Shown here: positions 1-6,908 of the stretch, in pieces | Numbering within the stretch: position 1 is the first letter of the stretch | Layout of the letters: every line of letters starts with the position of its first letter | Source of the DNA: DATAEK01 sp036258055 | Lineage (GTDB): Bacteria > Acidobacteriota > Vicinamibacteria > Vicinamibacterales > 2-12-FULL-66-21 | Reading direction: 5' to 3' | Length of the DNA: 23,027 nucleotides | Assembly (NCBI GenBank): GCA_036258055.1 | Contig: DATAEK010000039.1 | Location: 1 to 23,027 of the forward strand | The notes under the pieces: model-generated | What the model saw: the letters and a program-made list of their open reading frames with translations, nothing else | Database searches by the model: none | Told to the model about the DNA's origin: nothing | Program-made: the position numbers and the translations under genes

Positions 1-1
1 T

Positions 2-223
2 CCGCTTGATGGGGAGGAGCCGGTGAGTCGGGTCGATGTCATCAACGCCAAGCACTCCGTCGCGGTGGTCCTGGCCGTCAACGCGAATCTCGGCCGATAT
101 GCCTACTCGATTCGTGATTGTCAGGGTCGGCTCGTGAGGAGCGGCGACGTTCGGCTCGATCGAGGGCTGATGGACTTCGAGGTGCCGATGTCGGGGGTCC
201 TAACGCTCGAGCGCCGGCCGTGA
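2..223 (+). CDS. C-terminal fragment of an unrecognised protein (5' end outside window)
   Basis: The reading frame is open from the first bases of the window to a TGA at 221-223, with no in-frame stop upstream. It is therefore best read as the last 73 or so codons of a gene that begins to the left. A GTG at 23 sits close behind GGGGAGGAG, but the spacing is only a few bases, so a separate 66-aa gene is less likely. The visible end has alternating hydrophobic strands and Gly turns (for example RYAYSIRD and SGVLTLERRP), like the last strands of a beta-sandwich. Such domains commonly close glycoside hydrolases, which would fit the neighbourhood, but no family can be named from this fragment. Confidence 0.5.
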   Translation, partial: PLDGEEPVSRVDVINAKHSVAVVLAVNANLGRYAYSIRDCQGRLVRSGDVRLDRGLMDFEVPMSGVLTLERRP

Positions 224-230
224 CGCGCCG

Positions 231-252
231 AGGCAGGCCCTAGGCCTGACCT
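231..252 (+). terminator. Possible hairpin terminator after the left-edge gene
   Basis: CAGGCC-CTA-GGCCTG (234-248) forms a 6-bp stem with a 3-nt loop, extendable by AGG/CCT with one bulged A. It lies 8 nt after the stop codon of the left-edge gene. No T-run follows directly (TTTTT occurs only about 20 nt later), so intrinsic termination is only a suggestion. Confidence 0.25.
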
Positions 253-419
253 TTGAGTCTCTTAGCTCAGCTTTTTGATTGCCCCGGGTCGAGACGCGGG
301 TGTTTACGGCCGGTCGTCGCCGGCGTCCGGGGTCATGTCTTCGGCCCGAATTCCTTCTTGGGAGGCAAAACTTCAGGCTAGTCATGCTCTTGTGGAGTTC
401 AGCCTGCCGACGAATCCTG

Positions 420-448
420 TTGGCGGAGGGCGCCTGCATATGATATAT
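420..448 (+). promoter_or_regulatory. Candidate promoter of the TonB-dependent receptor gene
   Basis: TTGGCG (420-425) is followed after 16-17 nt by GATATA/ATATAT (442-448) inside the only A/T-rich patch of this gap. CATATGATATATG (437-449) is also nearly self-complementary and could be an operator. A start near 455 would give a leader of about 100 nt. This is pattern-based only. Confidence 0.3.
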
Positions 449-558
449 GACCGGCCGCGGGCAATCGCACGACCGTTACTGGCCGGGCGGCGCGGCCCGT
501 GTCCCCGGCTCAATACCAGCTTCCGCGTCGGTTTCGTTTCATGGAGGAGGCGATGACG

Positions 559-3500
559 ATGACGTGCGGCGTTTCTCGGGCCCCGCAGGTATGTGTGGCG
601 GCTTTCCTGTTCCTGTGTTCGATTGCGTTCATGCCTGCCAGCGCCCACGCGCAGGCAGTCAGCGGCACCATCCTCGGCACCGTCAGCGATTCCACCGGGT
701 CAGTGGTTCCCGGCGCAACCGTGACGATCCTCAACACCGGCACCGGCCTGACGCGCACCGTCACCACGGATGCGACCGGCGAATTTGCGGCGCCGCAGGT
801 TCCCACTGGGAAGTACTCCGTGACCGCCGAGCTCGTCGGCTTCAAGAAGGTGACGCTCGAGAACATCGACGTCGGCGTCGACCAGCGTGTCCGTGTCGAC
901 GTGAAGCTCGAGTTGGGCGCGATGACCGAGGCCGTCACGATCACCGCGGAATCGCCGCTCGTCCAGACCTCGTCATCGGAGCTCGGCACGACGGTCAGGA
1001 CCGAACAGATCGCGGCGCTGCCGCTCAACGGGCGCAATTTCGTGAACCTGACGCGCACGATCCCAGGTGTCCTCCGCGGCATTCCCGGGGCGAACATCGA
1101 CGGAGCGGGCAGCCTGGCGTGGCGCGCATCGGCCTCTTTCTCGGCCAACGGACAGCGCGCGCGCGACAACAATTTCATGCTCGACGGGGTCGACAACAAC
1201 GAGACCTGGCTCCAGACCGTCGTGATCTTCCCGAGCCCTGACGCGCTCGACGAGTTCAAGATGCAGACGAGTACGTACTCCGCGGAGTTCGGCCGGTCGC
1301 TCGGGGGCGTGGTGAACCTCCAGATCAAGTCGGGCACGAACCAGCTGCACGGGAGCGGCTTCGAGTTCCACCGCGACGACGCGTTCGATGCCAATAACTT
1401 CTTCAACAACCGCGCCGGTCGCAAGAAGCCGGACTTCACCCAGAATCAATTTGGCGGCACTCTCGGCGGCGCAATCTTCAAGGACAAGACGTTCTTCTTC
1501 GGAGACTACCAGGGTCACCGGGAGAAGCAGGGGCAGACCTTCCTGTCGACCGTGCCCTCGCTCGCGATGCGGCGGGGCGACTTCTCCGAGTTGAGTCGCA
1601 CCATTTACGATCCGACAACCGGAGCGGCGTTCCAGGGCAACGTCATTCCCGACGGACGAATCGACCAGGTCGCGCGGAACATTCTGACTCAGCTCTATCC
1701 CGAGCCGAACACCGCCGGCACGCGCTCGTCATCCAGCGGCCAGACCGTCAACAACTACCTGATCAATCCGGTCAAGGAGCGCCAGGACAACCAGTTCGAC
1801 ATCAAGGTGGATCACAATCTGACGTCCTCGAACCGCTTCTTCACGAGATACAGCTTCGAGAAGACGCACCGCCTGCAGCCCGCCACACTCGAGCACGGCG
1901 ATGCCGGCCAGACATTCGGTGCTGGCGACGGCAACATCAAGGCGCAGAGTCTCGCGTTCAACGACACGCACACGTTGAGCAGCTCGTGGCTGAACGAGTT
2001 TCGGTTTGGCTGGTCGTCGATCAAGTTCTTCATGACCTCGATTGACTACGGCAAGAATCCCGCTGCCGCGGTCGGCATCCCGGGCATCAATTTCAGCCCG
2101 GTGGCCTCGGCGATGACGCAGCTCGACTTCCAGAACATTCGAAACCTCGGCGCCAATAGCAACCAGCCACTGATCACGAACCAGAACGATTTCCAGATCT
2201 TCGACAACGTGACTCGGAGCTCGGGCAAGCACACGATGAAAGCCGGGGGCAGTCTCACCCTTCGGTCGCGCGAGGTCCAGAACTCTGACAACATCGTCGG
2301 GAAGTTCTTTTTCAACAACAATCAGACCTCGAACTGCGCGGGGCAGCCGGCCGGCTGTTCAATCAACAGCTCCACCGGATTCGATATCGCAAGCTTTCTG
2401 CTTGGCCTCTCATCCAACAAGATCCGCAACTTGTCTGGGATTACGACCTCGGGCGAAATCCAGACGTATACAGAAAAGCGGCCCGAGTACGCGCTCTACT
2501 TCCAGGATGACTGGCGGACGACGAGCAAGCTGACGGTCAATCTCGGCCTGAGGTGGGACGTGTATCCCGCATGGACCGAAGTGGACGACCGGCAATCCAA
2601 TTTCGATCAGTCGAATGGCCACTTTGTCATCGCTGGCGACGACGCCGAGATTGCGGGTGAGCACGTCGGCCGGCGTCTGCAGACCTACTCGAAAACCAAC
2701 TTCGGCCCCCGCTTTGGCTTCGCCTATGACCTGAGCGGGAGCGGCAAGACCATGGTCCGCGGAGGGTTTGGCGTGTTCTGGAACTTCTCACCCGGCGGCA
2801 CATCGTCGTCCAAGGCCCAGAACCAGCCGTTCCTCCAGTCGACCTCACTGTTCCCCAGCCCCAGCAGCTATGGCACCGATTTGCTGCTCAAGACTGGATT
2901 GCCGGTGCCAACAGGGGTGGATCCGAATGCCAGTCCGGCTGGTAACACTCGTTCAGCCTTTGACGTCGACTTCCGCGATGCCTACGCACGCCAGTGGAAT
3001 GTCAACGTGCAGCGCAGCATCGGCAGGAACTACATGGTGGAGGCGGCCTACGTCGGATCGCAAGGCCGGCAGATGGTCCTGAAGGTCAACGTCAATCAGG
3101 CGCCACCGGTTGTTGGAGTCAGCGATGTGAACGTCAATCGTCCCTACATCAAAGTCGACCCCGTGCTTCGAGACGTGAGCACGGCGAGGAGCATCGGAGA
3201 GCTGGACTACCATGGTCTGCTGCTCAAGTTTCAGCGCCGATTCGCGAACAACTTCTCGTTCCTCAACTCCTACACCTACGGCCATTCGACAGACTTCGCG
3301 TCGGATAACGAATCCGGCATTACCAACGCGTACGACCTGCAGTACAACCACGGACCATCGGACTATGATGTCAGGCACACCTTTACGTCTAGCTGGGTCT
3401 ACGAGGTGCCGTGGGCGCACGAGAAGCTGTATGGCGGATGGCAGATCAGCGGCATCATGCTGGTCCGCGGCGGCCTGCCATTGACGATCACGCAGACTCA

Positions 3501-3897
3501 GGGTGTCCAGTCGACCGGTACCGGGAACCGGCCAAACCGGATCTGCGACGGCAACTCGGACAATCCGACCATCGACCGCTGGTACGATCTGAGCTGTTTC
3601 GTCCGGACGTCCGACATCACCGGTACCTATGGCAATGCCGGTCGCGGCATCATCCGCGGGCCGGGATCGTTCAACATCGACGCTTCGCTCATCAAGAACA
3701 CGAGGTTCGGACGCTACCACACCGAGTTCCGAGTCGAGGCGTTCAATCTCCTCAACCACCCGCAGTTCGCAAACCCGAACACGACGTTCGACAACGCTGC
3801 GGGCGGCCAGATCACGGCGATGCTCTCGAGCCCGTCCTGCTCGCTCTGCGGCACCGTCGAGCGCCAGGTGCAGCTCGCGGTCAAGGTACGGTTCTAG
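559..3897 (+). CDS. Oar-like TonB-dependent receptor with N-terminal carboxypeptidase-regulatory-like domain
   Basis: This is a large outer-membrane beta-barrel receptor of about 1112 aa, expected to import a substrate, here plausibly an oligosaccharide, using TonB energy. I chose ATG 559 because AGGAGG (545-550) lies 8 nt upstream; ATG 553, 541 or 499 are in frame but worse placed. Residues 1-32 form a signal peptide ending AHAQA. Residues about 33-120 are a CarboxypepD_reg-like Ig-fold domain (GTVSDSTGSVVPGATV, then ATGEFAAPQVPTGKYSV). A plug follows with LPLNGRNFVNLT, DNNFMLDGVDNNE and SAEFGRSLGGVVN. The rest is barrel, ending in the typical C-terminal Phe (VQLAVKVRF). No SusD partner is visible, as is usual for acidobacterial Oar-type receptors. 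It lies next to the sugar catabolic genes but is transcribed separately. The substrate is unknown; the family call is firm. Confidence 0.93.
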   Translation: MTCGVSRAPQVCVAAFLFLCSIAFMPASAHAQAVSGTILGTVSDSTGSVVPGATVTILNTGTGLTRTVTTDATGEFAAPQVPTGKYSVTAELVGFKKVTLENIDVGVDQRVRVDVKLELGAMTEAVTITAESPLVQTSSSELGTTVRTEQIAALPLNGRNFVNLTRTIPGVLRGIPGANIDGAGSLAWRASASFSANGQRARDNNFMLDGVDNNETWLQTVVIFPSPDALDEFKMQTSTYSAEFGRSLGGVVNLQIKSGTNQLHGSGFEFHRDDAFDANNFFNNRAGRKKPDFTQNQFGGTLGGAIFKDKTFFFGDYQGHREKQGQTFLSTVPSLAMRRGDFSELSRTIYDPTTGAAFQGNVIPDGRIDQVARNILTQLYPEPNTAGTRSSSSGQTVNNYLINPVKERQDNQFDIKVDHNLTSSNRFFTRYSFEKTHRLQPATLEHGDAGQTFGAGDGNIKAQSLAFNDTHTLSSSWLNEFRFGWSSIKFFMTSIDYGKNPAAAVGIPGINFSPVASAMTQLDFQNIRNLGANSNQPLITNQNDFQIFDNVTRSSGKHTMKAGGSLTLRSREVQNSDNIVGKFFFNNNQTSNCAGQPAGCSINSSTGFDIASFLLGLSSNKIRNLSGITTSGEIQTYTEKRPEYALYFQDDWRTTSKLTVNLGLRWDVYPAWTEVDDRQSNFDQSNGHFVIAGDDAEIAGEHVGRRLQTYSKTNFGPRFGFAYDLSGSGKTMVRGGFGVFWNFSPGGTSSSKAQNQPFLQSTSLFPSPSSYGTDLLLKTGLPVPTGVDPNASPAGNTRSAFDVDFRDAYARQWNVNVQRSIGRNYMVEAAYVGSQGRQMVLKVNVNQAPPVVGVSDVNVNRPYIKVDPVLRDVSTARSIGELDYHGLLLKFQRRFANNFSFLNSYTYGHSTDFASDNESGITNAYDLQYNHGPSDYDVRHTFTSSWVYEVPWAHEKLYGGWQISGIMLVRGGLPLTITQTQGVQSTGTGNRPNRICDGNSDNPTIDRWYDLSCFVRTSDITGTYGNAGRGIIRGPGSFNIDASLIKNTRFGRYHTEFRVEAFNLLNHPQFANPNTTFDNAAGGQITAMLSSPSCSLCGTVERQVQLAVKVRF

Positions 3898-3905
3898 AAA
3901 CGAGA

Positions 3906-3938
3906 CGAAGGGAGCAGGAGAATCTCCTGCTCCCTTCG
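3906..3938 (+). terminator. Strong hairpin after the TonB receptor gene
   Basis: Two 16-nt arms (CGAAGGGAGCAGGAGA and its exact complement) are separated by one A; in practice this gives about a 14-bp stem with a 5-nt loop. It begins 8 nt after the receptor stop codon. No T-tract follows, so it may stop transcription with help or protect the mRNA 3' end. Because it is symmetrical it could serve either strand. Confidence 0.7.
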
Positions 3939-4221
3939 CTTGCCGCTGTCCGCGGTCCGCTGTCCGCTTTCTTTTCTCCCTGTGTCGCGGGGCCCCACCC
4001 CCACGACCTGTCCTCGCGGCTACGCCGCTCGGCGTGCCTTGGCGGACAGCCCTGCATCCAAGGCGTTCTGACGGCGGTCTACTCTTCCACGTTCAACTTT
4101 CTGTCGTCAGTAATCGGCACGAGCGCTCGCCGAGGTAGCTACCTGCAGCCCGTCGTTGGAGCGTCCGGCTTCAGCCCGGCCCCCAGCGCACAGCGGACGG
4201 CGGACAGCGGCCCGCGGCAAG
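3939..4221. repeat. 283-bp intergenic block bounded by inverted GCGGACn heptamer arrays
   Basis: The 337-nt space between the receptor and the convergent DUF2264 gene has no convincing gene. Its ends are 29-nt segments, 3939-3967 and 4193-4221, that match as inverted repeats at 25 of 29 positions. Each end is itself built from 7-nt units of the form GCGGACA/GCGGACC/GCGGCAA. Between them lie one copy of the GGGGCCCCACCCC repeat (3985-4002), a GGTAGCTACC palindrome (4135-4144) and a CCGGC/GCCcGG hairpin near 4165-4180. The arrangement resembles a small non-coding repeat element; mobility is not shown. Confidence 0.5.
3985..4002. repeat. Intergenic repeat TCGCGGGGCCCCACCCCC, copy 1
   Basis: This 18-nt sequence is identical to 5504-5521, and its 13-nt core GGGGCCCCACCCC recurs at 6764-6776. 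All three copies are intergenic and in the same orientation. Each is followed within about 15-25 nt by a GC-rich potential hairpin (here GCGGC-TAC-GCCGC). Confidence 0.7.
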
Positions 4222-4234
4222 CACGCGTCCTCCG

Positions 4235-5494
4235 TCACAACGCGTGGTCAATCGGGAACGACTGTCCTGACCACGCGCGCGCGGAGGTCCACGGTTCTGC
4301 AGGTGAGGACCAGAATGGATCGGCGGCCGGCAGTCCGAGCGGCAGGAGACCGACGGCGCAGAGGTACAGGCTGCCGGTTGAAATGTAGGTCTCACCGACG
4401 CCCGGTTGATGGCCGCAGAATCCAATCGTCAACCAGCCATCCGCGTCGAAGGTCCCTGGCGCTCCGGTCGTGCGTTTGATGACCGCGGTCAGCGCGCTCC
4501 GTACCTGCGCGGGGGCGATCCCTTCCGGCAGCGCGTGGCGCAACGCCAACTGCGCGAGCAGGTGAAACGCGCCGAAGCGATACGCGATCGAGCGTCCGAT
4601 GGGCGGAAAGCTGCCGTCCGGGGCGATGAGGCGCTCCTGGATCGCCGCGTAGCGTCGCGCGCGCGCGTGGACGCGGGCGATCATCTCCTTCCACGCGGCG
4701 TTTTCCTCGCCGCATTCCATCAGGACGTCGACGAGCATCGGCTGGATGACGAAGCTGTTGTAGTAGTCCCAGTGGAAATCCGGGCCATCCCCGTACGCTC
4801 CGTCGCCCTTGTACCACTGCTCGTGCTGGCGCAGCGCGTAGTCGACGCGCAGCCGATCCCAGTTGGCGCCGAGCGCGTGCAGTCCGGCCTCGACCATCGC
4901 CGAGAAGAGCAGCCAGTTGTTGTAGCCAGGCACGATGGCGCGCGTGGATTCGAGCGCCGTCACCAGCTGCTGCTTCGTCGTGACATCCAATGCACCGAGC
5001 AGCGCATGAGGCGCCCGCAGGAGTCCTTGGGCCAGGAACGCCGCGTCCACGAGCGGCTGTCGGTCCCGTGTGAAATTGAGCGCATCCGGAGACGAGGGAT
5101 CGACCGCGCGTCCGATCGACGCCAGCGCGAGGCGCCGGCACTCGGCGCGCTGCCGTCCTTCGTCGCTGCTGTCGTCGGGCAGTTCCAGCCAGGGGGCGAT
5201 GCCGGCAAGGAGCCGCCCGAACGCCTCGAGATGCGTGACCGATTGCCGATTCGCGCCCGCGGCTTGCTCGACCGGCATACGCGCTTTGAGTGTCCCGCGT
5301 GAGAGGTTTGTCAGCACGGGATCGGCAAGCCGGCGGAGCACGCCGACCCAGACGCTGCGTTCGCTGGCGATGACGGCGGCGGACTGTGCGTGCGTGTCCG
5401 TCAGCGCGGCCGCGGCGAGGATGCCGCCGGACGCCGCAGTCCTGAAGAAATCGCGTCGATCGAGATCGTGAGGCATGTGATTTGTTGACTGCAT
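4235..5494 (-). CDS. Tat-exported DUF2264 protein (putative polysaccharide-degrading enzyme)
   Basis: This 419-aa protein starts with a twin-arginine signal (LDRRDFFRTA at residues 11-20, then a hydrophobic Ala-rich stretch ending THAQSA), so it is expected to fold in the cytoplasm and be exported. The body is alpha-helical, with the DUF2264 hallmark GDGPDFHWDYYNSFV (residues 235-249) and a conserved YNNWLLF (191-197), as in (alpha/alpha) toroid proteins. To my knowledge some DUF2264 proteins have been placed in glycoside hydrolase family GH154 with beta-glucuronidase activity; that is recalled knowledge, and activity here is inferred. ATG 5494 and ATG 5476 are both possible starts; neither has a clear ribosome-binding site. 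It is the last gene of the leftward block, 161 nt after the Gfo/Idh gene, and could have its own promoter. Confidence 0.82.
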   Translation of the reverse strand: MQSTNHMPHDLDRRDFFRTAASGGILAAAALTDTHAQSAAVIASERSVWVGVLRRLADPVLTNLSRGTLKARMPVEQAAGANRQSVTHLEAFGRLLAGIAPWLELPDDSSDEGRQRAECRRLALASIGRAVDPSSPDALNFTRDRQPLVDAAFLAQGLLRAPHALLGALDVTTKQQLVTALESTRAIVPGYNNWLLFSAMVEAGLHALGANWDRLRVDYALRQHEQWYKGDGAYGDGPDFHWDYYNSFVIQPMLVDVLMECGEENAAWKEMIARVHARARRYAAIQERLIAPDGSFPPIGRSIAYRFGAFHLLAQLALRHALPEGIAPAQVRSALTAVIKRTTGAPGTFDADGWLTIGFCGHQPGVGETYISTGSLYLCAVGLLPLGLPAADPFWSSPAEPWTSARAWSGQSFPIDHAL

Positions 5495-5503
5495 TTATCA
5501 GCG

Positions 5504-5521
5504 CTCGCGGGGCCCCACCCC
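5504..5521. repeat. Intergenic repeat TCGCGGGGCCCCACCCCC, copy 2
   Basis: This is an exact 18-nt match to 3985-4002. It lies only 9 nt upstream of the predicted DUF2264 start on the opposite strand and is followed by the hairpin GCACG-TT-CGTGC (near 5537-5550). Its position in the leader of DUF2264 could affect expression of that gene. Confidence 0.7.
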
Positions 5522-5655
5522 CGCTCGCTGCAGCCTCGCACGTTCGTGCTCGGCTGCGGCCGCAGGCGCTGCTGATACCACGCCTGTTTTCACTTCACGG
5601 ACGGTCCACCACGGCCGCCCCGCTCGCGGTTGCAGACGCTTGTCCGCCCGTCCTC

Positions 5656-6684
5656 TTAGCGCCGCTCGCCAGGGATGACTGGCCGTCCCGCACGCGCGGA
5701 CGCGTAGACGGCTTCGACGAGCTCGACGCTGGATCTGGCGGCACGGCCGTCACAGGCCGGGGTGCCGTTGGTTTCGATGGCGCGAATGAAGTCTTCGAGC
5801 ACCCGTTGATGCGCGGAGGCGTCCGAGACGACCGGTGAGGCGGCACTGCGCGTCGAATCACCGGACGCCTGCACCGATACGTGCGCCGACGGCGATCGCA
5901 GATCGACCGTCACGATCCGATCGTGCTCGAGGACGATGGTGCCCTCCGCTCCTGTGATCTCGAGGCGCCGGGCGTATCCCGGATACGCCGAGGTCGTCGC
6001 CTCGATCGTGCCGGCTGCGCCGCTCGCGAATTCGAAGATCGCCGCGGCCGTGTCTTCGACCTCGATCGCGTGAACGCGCGTTCCGATCCACGCCTGCACG
6101 CGCGCGACCGGCCCGAACAGCCATTGCATCAGGTCCACGGTGTGGATTCCCTGGTTCATGAGCGCGCCGCCGCCATCGAGCGTCCAGGTGCCCCGCCATC
6201 GCGATCCCGCGTAGTAGTCCGGTGGACGGTACCATTTCACGCGTCCCGCGATCATCACCGGCTTGCCGATCTCACCAGCGTCGAGGGCCGCCTTGATCCG
6301 GCGCAGCGCAGGGCGCAGACGGTCCTGGAAGAACACACCCAGCTTCACGCCTGCGGCGCCGGCCGCGGCAATGAGATCATCTGCGCGTTGCGCCGTGACC
6401 TCGATGGGTTTTTCGACGAGCACATGCAGTCCCCGCTGCGCGGCTGCCATGCCGTGCTCGGCATGAAGACCGGACGGGCTCCCGATTGCCACGAGGTCCA
6501 TCGGCCGATGATCGAGGAACCGATCGAGGTTGTCGTAGGTCTTGGCGCCGAACTCGCGGCCCAGGGCCGACGTCCGGTCGCGATTGGTACCAAACACCGC
6601 CGCGACCGTCACACCAGGGATCGCCTGCGCCGCTCGCGCGTGCGTGTGACTGATGTTCCCGCCGCCGATAATGCCGATACGCAT
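5656..6684 (-). CDS. Gfo/Idh/MocA family oxidoreductase (cytoplasmic)
   Basis: This 342-aa NAD(P)-dependent sugar or cyclitol dehydrogenase-type protein starts at ATG 6684 because the Rossmann fold then begins at once (MRIGIIGGGNISHTH). An upstream ATG at 6711 would add nine poorly conserved residues. Features in order: the nucleotide-binding GxGxxG-like loop at residues 7-12, the family EKP motif (E91-K92-P93), and a catalytic-loop sequence GGGALMNQGIHTVDL (171-185) with His181. The Asp usual four residues before this His is Asn177, which is common in this subgroup. The C-terminal half is the alpha/beta dimer domain. It lacks a signal peptide, unlike its neighbours on this strand. The substrate cannot be named; context suggests a sugar or uronate derivative. 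Confidence 0.85.
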   Translation of the reverse strand: MRIGIIGGGNISHTHARAAQAIPGVTVAAVFGTNRDRTSALGREFGAKTYDNLDRFLDHRPMDLVAIGSPSGLHAEHGMAAAQRGLHVLVEKPIEVTAQRADDLIAAAGAAGVKLGVFFQDRLRPALRRIKAALDAGEIGKPVMIAGRVKWYRPPDYYAGSRWRGTWTLDGGGALMNQGIHTVDLMQWLFGPVARVQAWIGTRVHAIEVEDTAAAIFEFASGAAGTIEATTSAYPGYARRLEITGAEGTIVLEHDRIVTVDLRSPSAHVSVQASGDSTRSAASPVVSDASAHQRVLEDFIRAIETNGTPACDGRAARSSVELVEAVYASARAGRPVIPGERR

Positions 6685-6760
6685 GGTGGGACTTAGACGG
6701 ATTCTCGGCACATGTGCGTGGCTTATCGACGCGCCCGGTCAAGCATTCTTCAATTTTGCC

Positions 6761-6777
6761 GCGGGGGCCCCACCCCG
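6761..6777. repeat. Intergenic repeat with GGGGCCCCACCCC core, copy 3
   Basis: It shares the 13-nt core (6764-6776) with the two exact copies at 3985 and 5504, but the flanks differ (GCGGGGGCCCCACCCCG). As in the other copies, GC-rich hairpin-forming sequence follows. It lies in the 222-nt gap between the PmoA-like and Gfo/Idh genes. Confidence 0.6.
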
Positions 6778-6863
6778 GGGCCTGCCAGCGTTCGCCTTCG
6801 CTCGCGCCGCCGGTTATTGACAACAGGCCGCTTGGATCGAAATCAGGCTGTTCCGAGCGCCGA

Positions 6864-6908
6864 GCCCCACCTGCCCAACCCGCCCCACCTGCCCAACCCG
6901 CCCCACCT
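6864..6908. repeat. 18-nt tandem repeat (2.5 copies), G-rich on the minus strand
   Basis: The unit GCCCCACCTGCCCAACCC is perfectly repeated at 6864-6881 and 6882-6899, with a half copy at 6900-6908. On the minus strand it presents many runs of three or four G and begins directly at the stop codon of the PmoA-like gene (TAG at 6909-6907). It could form a G-quadruplex in DNA or in the 3' end of that mRNA. No function is shown. Confidence 0.8.

Larger units (their letters stand above)
224..558. other. 335-nt intergenic region upstream of the TonB-dependent receptor
   Basis: No convincing gene is seen here; the open frames lack ribosome-binding sites and recognisable protein features. It contains a short hairpin just after the upstream stop (231-252), a TTTTT run near 272-276, and an unusually A/T-rich patch CATATGATATATG (437-449) in otherwise GC-rich DNA. 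That patch is the most likely promoter or operator area for the receptor gene. Confidence 0.5.

Noticed and set aside
5488..5502. Third TTTATC operator-like site before the DUF2264 gene
   Set aside because: Only one arm (ATTTATCA) is present; the mirrored arm is missing.
6864..6908. CRISPR-like repeat
   Set aside because: The units are directly adjacent with no spacers, and no cas genes are nearby.
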